This document shows positions 55,491-63,928 of a stretch of 64,000 bases of DNA, one piece after another. The translations under genes were made by a program, and so were the position numbers. This DNA comes from Anaerolineae bacterium (lineage in GTDB: Bacteria; Chloroflexota; Anaerolineae; Anaerolineales; Villigracilaceae): contig JAKLPV010000054.1 of assembly GCA_022013685.1 (NCBI GenBank), forward strand, positions 82,962-146,961, given 5' to 3'. Each line of letters begins with the position of its first letter. Position 1 is the first letter of the stretch. The notes beneath the pieces are model-generated. The model searched no databases and was not told the origin of the DNA. It was given only the letters and a program-made list of their open reading frames with translations.

Positions 55491-57122
55491 GTGAGCCAGA
55501 ACAATCCCCCCAGCCTGTTTCGAGCCGCCGGCACGGTGGCTTTTGCGATTCTCTTTGGCCAGTTGATGGGTCTTTTGCGTGGCGCGCTGGTGGCCGATGC
55601 CTTTCCCGTTGCTGAATTGGACGCCTTTTTCGCCGCCAACCGTGTCAGCGAAACCCTTTTTACGCTGCTGGCCGCCGGGGCGCTTGGCTCGGCCTTCATG
55701 CCGACTTTTACGGGACTGCTCGTCAAGGGTGAGAAGGACTCCGCCTGGCGTTTGGCTGCTTCGCTGGCGCGCCTGCTCACCCTGACCCTCAGCCTGGTCG
55801 CCGTTATCGCGGCGGTCTTCGCCCCGCAAATTGTGCGCTACTTCCTGGCCCCCGGTTTCTACGCCGACCCGCCGCTTTTCATGCTGACAGTTGACCTGCT
55901 GCGCATTCAACTGGTTTCCGCCATCCTGTTTGGTTTGGGCGGCCTGCTGGTCGGGGTCCTCAACGCCCACCACATTTTCTTCATCCCGCAGTTGACCGCC
56001 GCCATGTACCAGATTGGGCAAATCTTCGGCGTACTGGTGCTGGCGCGCTGGTTTGGCATTTACGGACTGGCCTGTGGCGTCGTCACCGGCTCGGCATTTT
56101 ACCTGCTCATCCAAATCCCGACCCTGTTAAAGCTACTAAAAACTGAAGCCCGTCCTTCGACTGCGACGCCAAAACCGGGCGTCTCCGCTCAGGAACTGGT
56201 TACTGAACACTGGTCACTGAATACTGATTTAAGAAATCCCGCCGTCCTGCAAGTCCTGCGCCTGATGGGCCCGCGCGTGCTCGGCGCTGGGGTCGTGCAG
56301 TTGAACTTTTGGGTCAACACCTGGCTGGCCTCGCAGATGATCGCTGGCAGCGTCGCCAGCCTGGTCTACGGCTTTGCCCTGATGGTTATGGCACAGGCCG
56401 TGATCGCCCAATCGGTGGCGATTGCCGTCATGCCCACTTTTTCAGCCCAGTTTGCGCTTGGCAAACGCGACGAAATGCGCGCGGCGCTCTCTTCGGCCCT
56501 GCGCGGAGTCTTGCTCCTGGCGCTCCCGGCCAGCCTGGGGCTGATGCTGCTGGCCTCGCCGATCGTCTCGATGCTCTACCAGCGGGGCAAGTTCGATGAG
56601 ATCGCCGTCCAGATGACGGCCTGGGCGTTGATCTGGTACGCCGCCGGGATGATCGGCCACTCGCTGCTCGAAGTGCTGACGCGCGCCTTTTACGCCCGCC
56701 AGGACACCAAAACCCCGGTCGTGGTCGGCGTCGCGGCGATGAGCTTGAACGTCCTCTTGAGTTTTGCCTTTTCAGCCTGGTTCCGTCAAATCGGCTGGAT
56801 GCCGCACGGCGGGTTGGCGCTGGCCAATTCGCTGGCAACCGCTCTCGAAGCGGCTGCCCTGTTTATCCTGATGCGCCGACAGTTGGACGGGGTCCAGGGA
56901 CGCAGCATCGCTGACGGCCTGCTGCGTTTTGGCCTGTCTGCTTTGGGCATGGGCCTGGCCCTGGCCGCCTGGCTTGGCTTTTCTGCCGGGATGAATCCCT
57001 GGCTGGTCGGGCTGGGCGGTGTGGCCATCGGCGGGGCAGTGTACGGCGTTCTGCTCATCATCCTGCGCGTGTCTGAAGTGCAGATGATCTTACGGATTAT
57101 CAAATCCCGTTTACCTGGCTGA
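55491..57122 (+). CDS. murJ: Lipid II flippase MurJ
   Basis: 543 residues from GTG. Moves lipid II across the membrane. MVF-family features: 'FGQLMGLLRGALVADAFPVAELDAFFAANRVSETLFTLLAAGALGSAF' at the N-terminus, 'LVKGEKDSAWRLAASLARLLTLTLS', 'ALIWYAAGMIGHSLLEVLTRAFYARQDTKTPV' further on. About 14 transmembrane helices. Residues about 217-249 ('KTEARPSTATPKPGVSAQELVTEHW...') interrupt the loop between two helices and match repeat DNA. The longer GTG at 55464 would embed the promoter in the gene. Confidence 0.95.
   Translation: MSQNNPPSLFRAAGTVAFAILFGQLMGLLRGALVADAFPVAELDAFFAANRVSETLFTLLAAGALGSAFMPTFTGLLVKGEKDSAWRLAASLARLLTLTLSLVAVIAAVFAPQIVRYFLAPGFYADPPLFMLTVDLLRIQLVSAILFGLGGLLVGVLNAHHIFFIPQLTAAMYQIGQIFGVLVLARWFGIYGLACGVVTGSAFYLLIQIPTLLKLLKTEARPSTATPKPGVSAQELVTEHWSLNTDLRNPAVLQVLRLMGPRVLGAGVVQLNFWVNTWLASQMIAGSVASLVYGFALMVMAQAVIAQSVAIAVMPTFSAQFALGKRDEMRAALSSALRGVLLLALPASLGLMLLASPIVSMLYQRGKFDEIAVQMTAWALIWYAAGMIGHSLLEVLTRAFYARQDTKTPVVVGVAAMSLNVLLSFAFSAWFRQIGWMPHGGLALANSLATALEAAALFILMRRQLDGVQGRSIADGLLRFGLSALGMGLALAAWLGFSAGMNPWLVGLGGVAIGGAVYGVLLIILRVSEVQMILRIIKSRLPG
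56151..56228. repeat. Repeat-like segment inside murJ
   Basis: GTCCTTCGACTGCGACG...CGTCTCCGCTCAGG followed by GGTTACTGAACACTGGTCAC TGAATACTGAT, i.e. one member of the GTCCTTCG/CTCCGCTC group plus a simple ACTGAATACTGA tract of the kind seen at 49392. Confidence 0.75.
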
Positions 57123-57125
57123 TGT

Positions 57126-57179
57126 GGAGTCCAACGACTCCCGACTTTTGAAATCCAACGACAGGAGTCGTTGGACTCC
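57126..57179. repeat. Inverted repeat GGAGTCCAACGACTCC
   Basis: Perfect 16-base arms at 57126-57141 and 57164-57179 with a 22-base loop, between murJ and the GNAT gene. No T-run follows. Confidence 0.93.
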
Positions 57180-57190
57180 GGAAAAACACA

Positions 57191-57790
57191 ATGACCAATT
57201 TTCTTGTCTCCCCTATTACTCTTGAAGGTCAACTGGTACGCCTCGAGCCGCTGAGCCTCGTCCACGCGGATGGGCTGGCCGAGGCGGGCAGCGATCCCGC
57301 TATTTGGCGCTATATGCTCTACGGTAATCTCAGCCTGCCCGGCGCGATGGAGGCCTGGGTGCGGGACATCCTGCACCGCCAGGGTGAAGGCACCGACCTG
57401 CCCTTTGCCGTCATCCACAAGCCAAGCGGTCGGGTGGCCGGTGCGACGCGCTATCTCGAGATCCGCCCAGCGCATCGCGGCCTGGAAATTGGCGGCACAT
57501 GGTACGGGACCGAGTTCCAGCGCACAGGGGTCAATACCGAATGCAAATACCTGCTTTTGCGGCACGCGTTCGAGACTTTGGGCTGCATCCGCGTTCAGTT
57601 TAAGGCCGACGCGAACAACGAACGCTCCCTGCGCGGTATCGAGCGCATCGGGGCGCAGCGTGAGGGTGTCTTGCGCAATCACATGCTCCTTGCCGATGGC
57701 CGGCGGCGCGATTCAGCTTATTACAGCATTCTCGACAGTGAGTGGCCCTCAGTGCGCGCGCATCTCGAAGCGCTGCTCGCCAGGGGTTAG
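57191..57790 (+). CDS. GNAT acetyltransferase, RimJ/RimL type
   Basis: 199 residues. 'LVRLEPLSLVHADGLAEAG' opening, 'GRVAGATRYLEIRPAHRGLEIGGTWYGTEFQRTGVNTECKYLLLRHAFETLGCIRVQFKADANNERSLRGIERIGAQREGVLRNH' is the RimJ/L block with 'A-N-x-x-S...IEKIGA'-like acetyl-CoA site. Substrate unknown. Its stop overlaps that of the CHAT gene by four bases (convergent). Confidence 0.92.
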   Translation: MTNFLVSPITLEGQLVRLEPLSLVHADGLAEAGSDPAIWRYMLYGNLSLPGAMEAWVRDILHRQGEGTDLPFAVIHKPSGRVAGATRYLEIRPAHRGLEIGGTWYGTEFQRTGVNTECKYLLLRHAFETLGCIRVQFKADANNERSLRGIERIGAQREGVLRNHMLLADGRRRDSAYYSILDSEWPSVRAHLEALLARG

Positions 57791-60700
57791 CGATCGTTTG
57801 AGATGCACGCGGCAGGGGTTGCCGGGCTGGGTGCCGCAGATGAACTGCGTTCCAGGTGCATGTCAGACATGGCGTAAGGGGTGTAGGCCAGCCCGATGAA
57901 ACTGCCCTGATTGAGCAGGTCCCAGCGCATGGACAGGATGGCCTGCCCGACGCCGGCTCCGCGCCCGAGGTGCTCGAAGAAACGTTCGGCGGCCTGGTAG
58001 CCAAATTCCACGGTCACTTCGATCTCGGTCCCGATCACGCCGCCCACCATCAGGTCGCGGAATGCGCTGACAAAATCAAGGGTCAGTTCGGGCAGCAGGT
58101 CGGTGGTATAGCAGCCGTTGATAAAGACCAGCGGACGGGTTTCTTCCCATTTTTCCAGATCGATATAATCATGTTCGCCCCAGTTCCCCGGCAGGTCTGG
58201 GGTAATGGTGTGTTTGGCGTCTTTATCCCTTGGGCCAATGCTCAAGGTTGTGACTTTGCCGTCCTTGCCGCCATGACACAGGATGTAAACGATCTGCGGC
58301 GCGCGCAGGCTGTCGCGGAATTCATCGCGCTCGCGGGCCAGGCCGGCAGGCAGGTATTCGGCGCTGACCGCCTGGCGGATGCTCTCGAAATGGGCCTGGT
58401 AGCGGCTTTTGCGGGGCACATCTTCGGTGGCGGCAACGGCCACTTTTATCGGGATGTCGGCCAGGACGCGCCTGGCGGGTTCAATATCCCAGCCTTTGCT
58501 GTGCAGGGCCGAAAGCGGCTGTTCCAGGGTGTATTTGTAGCCCCAGAAACCAAACGGGCAGATGACATTGGTTTCGTGTTCATGTTCATAGGGGCAGGCT
58601 GCAAAACCCTGCTGGCGATAGGCTGGCTTGCGGGCCGCGGTAACTTTATCCCATTGTTCATCGACGACGCGGCAAATCTTGAATGGTTTTTCGCTGTGAC
58701 CTGGCTCAATGGGGATTTCATAGACCAGCGCCCAGGGGATGATGTGCGCGGAAGGCACCGACCCGGCCCGCGCCAGTTGGATGACATCGCCGGGCTGCAG
58801 CGCCGAGCGGAATTTTTTGCGCCAGGCCAGCGGCGACAGGCTGCCGCCGGGGGTGATGCCTTGCAGGAGAATGCTGTACAGTTCTGCGCCCAACTTCCCC
58901 AGTGCGGTCAGGTCGTCTTTGAACTTGTCGAGCAGGAAGCTTTCGCTGTTGTAGCTGGCCAGGCTTTGCCCGGCGGGGTTGACCAATATGCTGCGGGCGC
59001 GCTCCAGCACCGATTGGATCATTCCGGCGTCATAAGATTTCCAGGCCGGGGGCAGGGATGCGGTTTCGGCCTGTTGTGCATCGTGCATTTTGAGCAGCAG
59101 GCGGTGGCTGCCAGATAGGTCATCGTTGAGCATCAGCCCGACTTTGACCGGGACAGCTTCCCCGTTTTCGCTCAAGCGGCGTGTGGCGATTGTCTCCTCA
59201 ACCGCGCGGAACCCGGGAGTCAGCACATAGTCGACCAATCCGCTGTTGAGCGTTTCTTGAACCAGCCCGGCCTGACGCTGGATGCCAATATCCAGCACTG
59301 CCGATTGAATGACCTGTGCCCCGTAATACAGGCACAATCGTCCATGTGCGCGCAGGGTTTCCTTCTTGTTCGCCGTTTGCGGGGCCGACACGCGCAAGTG
59401 GACCGGGCCGGGCCGGTCTGCCAGTTCCTGGCTCTGACCCTTATACGGGATGCTGCGCCCGATGGCCAGGAGGGGCACCCGCATGCGGGCGCTGACCAGG
59501 TTGGGGCTGAATTGTTCGCTGACGAAAACCGCCTCGACATCAAACCAGCCCTGTTGTTTTTCTTCTTCGCTGACCAGTTCGCCAATCGCTTCTTCGGGGA
59601 ATTCGGCGTTTTCGCCCAACAGGCTCGGGAAGCGGTTCCAGCGCGGCCCAATATCGACCAGCAGATCGTAGGTTGCGCCGGCCTGCAGCGATTCTTCCAA
59701 CGGGACAACCCGCCCGCTGTCTTCGGCAAAATTGGTGTTGATCACCCGCGGGGCGTTACGGATCTCTTCTTCGATGGCGCCTGATTGTGGCAGGCTGAGC
59801 GCGGCTTCAAGTGTGGCATGATCCACCATACGGGCGGCTTCTGCCATGGCGGGCAGGAAAGCCGCCCCGTCCCGTTCATGATCCCAGGTTGTATGGCGAA
59901 TCGAGCGGAGCGTCTCCAGGCTTTCACGAAGCTGCCCACTTGAATTATCAATTGCTTCGCGGATTTTTTCGCTGAACAAACGTGTGACTTGTTTGGTGTG
60001 CAAAACAGGCGAATAGTCCTGGATTTTTTCTTCCATTTTGCTGATGCGTTCAACACGGCTCTCGGCCCGCACCAGGCGCTTTTCAAGGGCTGCCATCCAG
60101 CGGTTAAAGTTAAGAGTGTCTTCGCTGCCTTGTGGGTAGGTTAGCTCGATCTGCAATTCGTTTTCATACCAGTAGCCTGGCGTTGTCATTTCAACCAGTT
60201 GCCGATTATGCACCAGGTTGGCGTAGACATTCATCAGGTATTCATCGCGGGCGGCGCTGGAGCGGGCATGGACTCGCAAGATAGCCAGCCCGAGGCTTTC
60301 GGCCAGGGTGGCAAGTGAGGCGGCGTTATCGAAACTTTGCTGGTCAATCGCATCAAAAATCAACAGGCGCGTGCGGCTGGCACCCAGCGCTTTCGATAAA
60401 GATTCAAGCGAAAGGTCTGCGCCTTGTTCGTCGAGCAGCAACTTACCCTGCGGAGTGATTTTTCCGCAAAAATGGACGATTTCGTAGTCCTTGCGTCTTT
60501 GCTTTGCCTGACCGGGAAATTGGGCCACCCGCAGGCGTTTGGTATCGTAGATGAACGGCTCAAGCCTGCCATTGACCGGGCTTTCGGCAAAAGCAGCCAG
60601 GGAAGAATTGTCCAGGCCGGGCGCCCAAACATGCGGCGCGAGCATTTTGCTGGCAACTTCAGCGTGGTTGCGCAACAAAATGGACAAACCGCCCGCCAGG

Positions 60701-60858
60701 TTAAAGGCTGCCCCTGGGAAATTTGAGCCGCTTGTGGCATAGCCTGGCAACCCAAGCAGGATGTCAATCGGCATTTTGATTCCACGCGCGCCAATTCCCG
60801 CTTGGCTGGTTTTGATCGGCGAGACACGGTAGAAAGATTTATTTTCTTCGGGTGACAT
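57787..60858 (-). CDS. CHAT-domain protease-like protein with a degenerate second CHAT-like domain
   Basis: 1023 residues, no signal peptide. The C-terminal domain is a CHAT (caspase HetF-associated with TPR) peptidase fold: 'IVYILCHGGKDGK' gives His862 and 'LVFINGCYTTDL' gives Cys916, with the closing 'GYQAAERFFEHLGRGAGVGQAILSMRWDLL' helix pair. Near the N-terminus (about 30-190) 'YEIVHFCGKITPQGKLLLDE' and 'SRTRLLIFDAIDQQ' look like the same fold with His129 kept and the Cys position replaced (Asp169). The middle (about 240-840) is unassigned, with a helical stretch at 255-330. AAAGGAG precedes ATG. Single gene, without an obvious partner effector. Confidence 0.78.
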   Translation of the reverse strand: MSPEENKSFYRVSPIKTSQAGIGARGIKMPIDILLGLPGYATSGSNFPGAAFNLAGGLSILLRNHAEVASKMLAPHVWAPGLDNSSLAAFAESPVNGRLEPFIYDTKRLRVAQFPGQAKQRRKDYEIVHFCGKITPQGKLLLDEQGADLSLESLSKALGASRTRLLIFDAIDQQSFDNAASLATLAESLGLAILRVHARSSAARDEYLMNVYANLVHNRQLVEMTTPGYWYENELQIELTYPQGSEDTLNFNRWMAALEKRLVRAESRVERISKMEEKIQDYSPVLHTKQVTRLFSEKIREAIDNSSGQLRESLETLRSIRHTTWDHERDGAAFLPAMAEAARMVDHATLEAALSLPQSGAIEEEIRNAPRVINTNFAEDSGRVVPLEESLQAGATYDLLVDIGPRWNRFPSLLGENAEFPEEAIGELVSEEEKQQGWFDVEAVFVSEQFSPNLVSARMRVPLLAIGRSIPYKGQSQELADRPGPVHLRVSAPQTANKKETLRAHGRLCLYYGAQVIQSAVLDIGIQRQAGLVQETLNSGLVDYVLTPGFRAVEETIATRRLSENGEAVPVKVGLMLNDDLSGSHRLLLKMHDAQQAETASLPPAWKSYDAGMIQSVLERARSILVNPAGQSLASYNSESFLLDKFKDDLTALGKLGAELYSILLQGITPGGSLSPLAWRKKFRSALQPGDVIQLARAGSVPSAHIIPWALVYEIPIEPGHSEKPFKICRVVDEQWDKVTAARKPAYRQQGFAACPYEHEHETNVICPFGFWGYKYTLEQPLSALHSKGWDIEPARRVLADIPIKVAVAATEDVPRKSRYQAHFESIRQAVSAEYLPAGLARERDEFRDSLRAPQIVYILCHGGKDGKVTTLSIGPRDKDAKHTITPDLPGNWGEHDYIDLEKWEETRPLVFINGCYTTDLLPELTLDFVSAFRDLMVGGVIGTEIEVTVEFGYQAAERFFEHLGRGAGVGQAILSMRWDLLNQGSFIGLAYTPYAMSDMHLERSSSAAPSPATPAACISNDR

Positions 60859-60902
60859 TGCTCAACTCCTTTTGCAAAAATACAAATAAGATTCGTCGTG
60901 CT

Positions 60903-61532
60903 TTATGGAACCATACTGGCTGCGCCGACCAGCAGGAAGGCGATCCCGGCGACGGTGTGCGCCAGCCAGGGGGCCAGGATGTTGCTGGTGCGCTGGAAAA
61001 CTGCGCTGTAGGCAATCGCCGCGATGAGTGTGCCGGTCAATCCTTGCCAGGTATTGATCGGGAAGGTCGAGCCGCTACCCGGCCCAAAGATGGGCAGCAG
61101 GGAATGCCAGAGCGTGAAAACAATCACCGTCACAAGCAGGCCGCTTGTTTTTCCGAATAATTTGTTGAGCCGGGTTTGCAGGTAGGCGCGGAAGAAAAAC
61201 TCCTGAAAGGGCACGGCCAGCAGCGCCCAGACTGGCAGGCCGATCAGTAATTCCATGCCCCAATTTTCGGTCAGCGACCAGCGATCAGTAACCCACAAAC
61301 CGGCCAGTGCACTGAGCAGCCCGGCCGCCAATCCCCAGCCCAGGGCTGGCAGATTGTTTTGGCGGTTAAAGCCCATTGCCTGCCAGGAATCCGTTTTCCA
61401 GGCAAAGAACAATGGAAAGGCCAGGCCCATCAGGGCCATGATCGAAATATAAGCCTGGTTGGAATGCCCGAGCGCGGTCAGCAGGAAGAAGATGGCGGTG
61501 ATCAATGTCACAGATGAAAGGGTTGTGCGCAT
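60903..61532 (-). CDS. CPBP family intramembrane protease
   Basis: 209 residues from ATG at 61532, seven to eight membrane helices. CPBP motifs: 'PFQEFFFRAYLQTRL' (motif 1, where the family has EExxxR; here QE), 'VFTLWHSLL' (motif 2, F-x3-H) and 'PWLAHTVAGIAF' (motif 3, His). Abi/Rce1-like family. The longer opening at 61577 is unlikely. TATACT six bases before ATG suggests a leaderless message. Confidence 0.85.
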   Translation of the reverse strand: MRTTLSSVTLITAIFFLLTALGHSNQAYISIMALMGLAFPLFFAWKTDSWQAMGFNRQNNLPALGWGLAAGLLSALAGLWVTDRWSLTENWGMELLIGLPVWALLAVPFQEFFFRAYLQTRLNKLFGKTSGLLVTVIVFTLWHSLLPIFGPGSGSTFPINTWQGLTGTLIAAIAYSAVFQRTSNILAPWLAHTVAGIAFLLVGAASMVP

Positions 61533-61538
61533 ATTTAT

Positions 61539-61544
61539 AGTATA
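61539..61544 (-). promoter_or_regulatory. -10 box of the CPBP gene, leaderless
   Basis: TATACT on the minus strand, six bases before the ATG; no room for a Shine-Dalgarno. Confidence 0.5.
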
Positions 61545-61654
61545 CGATTTTTTTGCCTTGCTGCGATTCGTGTACAAAACGTGTGGAATTTATAGGGTAG
61601 GCTGCCTGTTCAGTTTGGCTAAGGCGTATATAATCTGTGTAAAGGACAGTATTT

Positions 61655-62320
61655 ATGGAACAGAAAATCACCATCCTGCTTGTTGACGATCATCCCCTCG
61701 CCCGCCAGGGTGTGCGGACGGCGCTCGAACAGGCCGACGATCTTGAAATTGTGGCCGAGGCCCAAAACGGGCAGGAAGCTATCCAACTGGTCGCCAGCCT
61801 CCAGCCGGACATCCTGCTGCTGGATTTGAAAATGCCCGGAATACGCGCTGCCGAGGTCGAGGCCTGGGTGCGTGAACATCACCCGGCGACGATTACCCTG
61901 GTACTGACCGCCCATGACCGAGATTTTTACCTGTCTGAAATGATCGAGGCTGGCGTGGCGGGCTATCTCGATAAAAACCAGCGCGGCGAACAACTGGTCG
62001 AAGCCATCCGCCGCGCGGCAGCGGGTGAAAACCTGTTCACCGAGCAACAACTGGAACGCGCTTTGCGCTGGCGCGAGGGTGCCGGGGACAAATGGCAATC
62101 CTTGACCGGGCGCGAGCACGAAGTTGCCCAACTGCTTGTCCAGGGGCTGAACGATGCGGCCCTGGCGAAGGCCCTGAATATCTCGCTGCGCACGGCTTCG
62201 CATCATGTTGCCAGCTTGCTCAAAAAGCTGGCGGTGGCTTCCCGGCAGGAAGCTGTTGCCTGGCTGATCAGGAATATCCCTGATGTGGTCGATGAGTTGA
62301 TAGAAATACGGGAAAAATAG
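61655..62320 (+). CDS. NarL/LuxR-type response regulator
   Basis: 221 residues. Receiver domain with 'LVDDHPLARQGV' (acidic pair), phospho-acceptor Asp57 in 'LLLDLKMPG', then 'VLTAHD' and the Lys of 'LDKN'. C-terminal LuxR helix-turn-helix 'LTGREHEVAQLLVQGLNDAALAKALNISLRTASHHVASLLKKLAVASRQEA'. No histidine kinase gene is adjacent, so it is an orphan regulator in this window. AAAGGA upstream and TATAAT about 25 bases before ATG. Confidence 0.95.
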   Translation: MEQKITILLVDDHPLARQGVRTALEQADDLEIVAEAQNGQEAIQLVASLQPDILLLDLKMPGIRAAEVEAWVREHHPATITLVLTAHDRDFYLSEMIEAGVAGYLDKNQRGEQLVEAIRRAAAGENLFTEQQLERALRWREGAGDKWQSLTGREHEVAQLLVQGLNDAALAKALNISLRTASHHVASLLKKLAVASRQEAVAWLIRNIPDVVDELIEIREK

Positions 62321-62381
62321 GTGTTTTTACCGATGCCAGAAAGCAATTCTCCTTTTATGATGGGCAACGAGATTAATAAAA

Positions 62382-63167
62382 ATGAAAAAGAAGCTACTCC
62401 CCATTGCGCTTTTAAGCTTGCTGGCCCTTGCCCCCGACTCTGCCGCTTTTTATTTCTCCCAACCGCAAGCGGTGACCCTGGCAGAAAGCCAGCCTACGCC
62501 CGTGCTTCCTACTCAAAAAGTGGAAAAGCCCCAGGTTTCGCCTGAAACCCCTTTCAAACTTCCTGTCGTGACCGACAACGATGTTACGGTTGAGGTTACA
62601 TCTGCCAGGATTGTTCAGAGAGATGTCGAGATTTATACCGAAACTGATGTCAAGGACATATATGATGTTGGGTATGTACCCGCTCATTATTTTGAGATAG
62701 GAATATGTTACACAACCCTGGATGGCGGAGAGTGGTATCCCTGGCCCGGTCACCTTCTTTACGGCGAGTATGATATCTACCCTGATCAAGTTGAGTTTTT
62801 AGAAGGTGAAAAAGTAGCCGATATCAAGGGTACTGGAATCCGTTGCGCCCAAGTTCGCTACCTTATCGAAGATCCGAATACCGTCACATTGCCCATCAGG
62901 TTTTCAGTTAGATCTTTTTATGCGCCGGGACGGGAATTGTACTCTCCCTGCCAGGAGATGCAGCAAAGGCTGGCGACCAGCCCCAAGGCCCAGAAATATG
63001 GCCTGAAGATAAGCTGCACCGATGATGCCGAGAAAGGCCCCTCGCTCAGCCTGGATGAATACTCAAAATCCGTCAGCGCTGAAGAAGCCCAAAAGGTTTT
63101 CGATGTGATTGCCACCTCCGAAGTGCATGGCGAGTGGAAGTTTGTGCTGACCGACATCGAGAAGTAG
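62382..63167 (+). CDS. Secreted protein of unknown function
   Basis: 261 residues. Hydrophobic N-terminus ('LLPIALLSLLALAP', about 5-18) acting as signal peptide or anchor, a Pro-rich spacer (28-65), then a mostly beta domain with 'FEIGICYTTLDGGEWYPWPGHLLYGEYDIYPDQVEFLEG' and several Cys. No family recognised. Somewhat AT-rich. Confidence 0.6.
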   Translation: MKKKLLPIALLSLLALAPDSAAFYFSQPQAVTLAESQPTPVLPTQKVEKPQVSPETPFKLPVVTDNDVTVEVTSARIVQRDVEIYTETDVKDIYDVGYVPAHYFEIGICYTTLDGGEWYPWPGHLLYGEYDIYPDQVEFLEGEKVADIKGTGIRCAQVRYLIEDPNTVTLPIRFSVRSFYAPGRELYSPCQEMQQRLATSPKAQKYGLKISCTDDAEKGPSLSLDEYSKSVSAEEAQKVFDVIATSEVHGEWKFVLTDIEK

Positions 63168-63184
63168 GCTGGTTATATGAATAA

Positions 63185-63229
63185 AACGGGATGCCCTTTT
63201 ACAAATGGGCATCCCGTTAACCTTGTTTT
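63185..63229 (+). terminator. Terminator after the secreted protein gene
   Basis: Stem AACGGGATGCCC / GGGCATCCCGTT with 10-base loop, then AACCTTGTTTTT. Confidence 0.88.
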
Positions 63230-63262
63230 TCGCGTTTGACGTTGAATAAATAAGAATCGGAA

Positions 63263-63928
63263 ATGAATCTAAAAAACATCCTGACCTTACTTTTGTTTAT
63301 TTGTACAATAACAGCCTGCGCCACTCCTGAAAACAATGCCCCGTTGCCGCGGGCCTCGGCAACGGCTTTGCCGGTTTTGATGTCAACTACAACTCCAAAT
63401 CAGGCCCAGCCACAGGAAGAAATCCTTCAAAAAATTAATCTTTGCGCAAGCGACTATAACCGTTTGGTCGAACAAGAAAAGGAAAAAGGGGAGTATGAAA
63501 CAATCGTTTTGCCGGATGGACAGGAAGGTATTCGCTTCCTGGGCGATTCGCGAGGAAAAATCGAGGCTGCTTTTCGGGCAGCCCAGGAGTGCACCCGCGA
63601 GTTAAACTTTGAATACGCGCGGCTTTACCTGGAGATTTACAAAGTGCCAGCCGTTCCTGATGACCCTGCCTTACGGCAAGCTCGTCGAGATGAGTTGTTA
63701 GCAATTTTTACTGGCACGTTCGATGTTTGGCTTGAAAGGGAAGGGCGCAGCGAAGATATTATTTACATTTACGACCCTTCGAGCATGGAATCAACATCCC
63801 TGATTGTTGGTGATACTTTTGCAAAAAGCGTTGCGCTTGAGCAGGAATATAAAAATATCAGTTTAGCCTTAAGCGGCATTAGCCAGAAAATAGTTTCATC
63901 TTTAGTTTCCGCTAACTGGTCTGGATAA
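63263..63928 (+). CDS. Lipoprotein of unknown function
   Basis: 221 residues. Signal peptide with lipobox 'TITAC' (Cys19), then a Thr/Pro-rich spacer and a mostly helical domain ('AAFRAAQECTRELNFEYARLYLEIYK'). No family recognised. AT-rich like the preceding gene. The last 70 bases of the window hold no gene; TAATGGGTTC and GAGCCCATTA form a loose inverted repeat. Confidence 0.6.
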   Translation: MNLKNILTLLLFICTITACATPENNAPLPRASATALPVLMSTTTPNQAQPQEEILQKINLCASDYNRLVEQEKEKGEYETIVLPDGQEGIRFLGDSRGKIEAAFRAAQECTRELNFEYARLYLEIYKVPAVPDDPALRQARRDELLAIFTGTFDVWLEREGRSEDIIYIYDPSSMESTSLIVGDTFAKSVALEQEYKNISLALSGISQKIVSSLVSANWSG

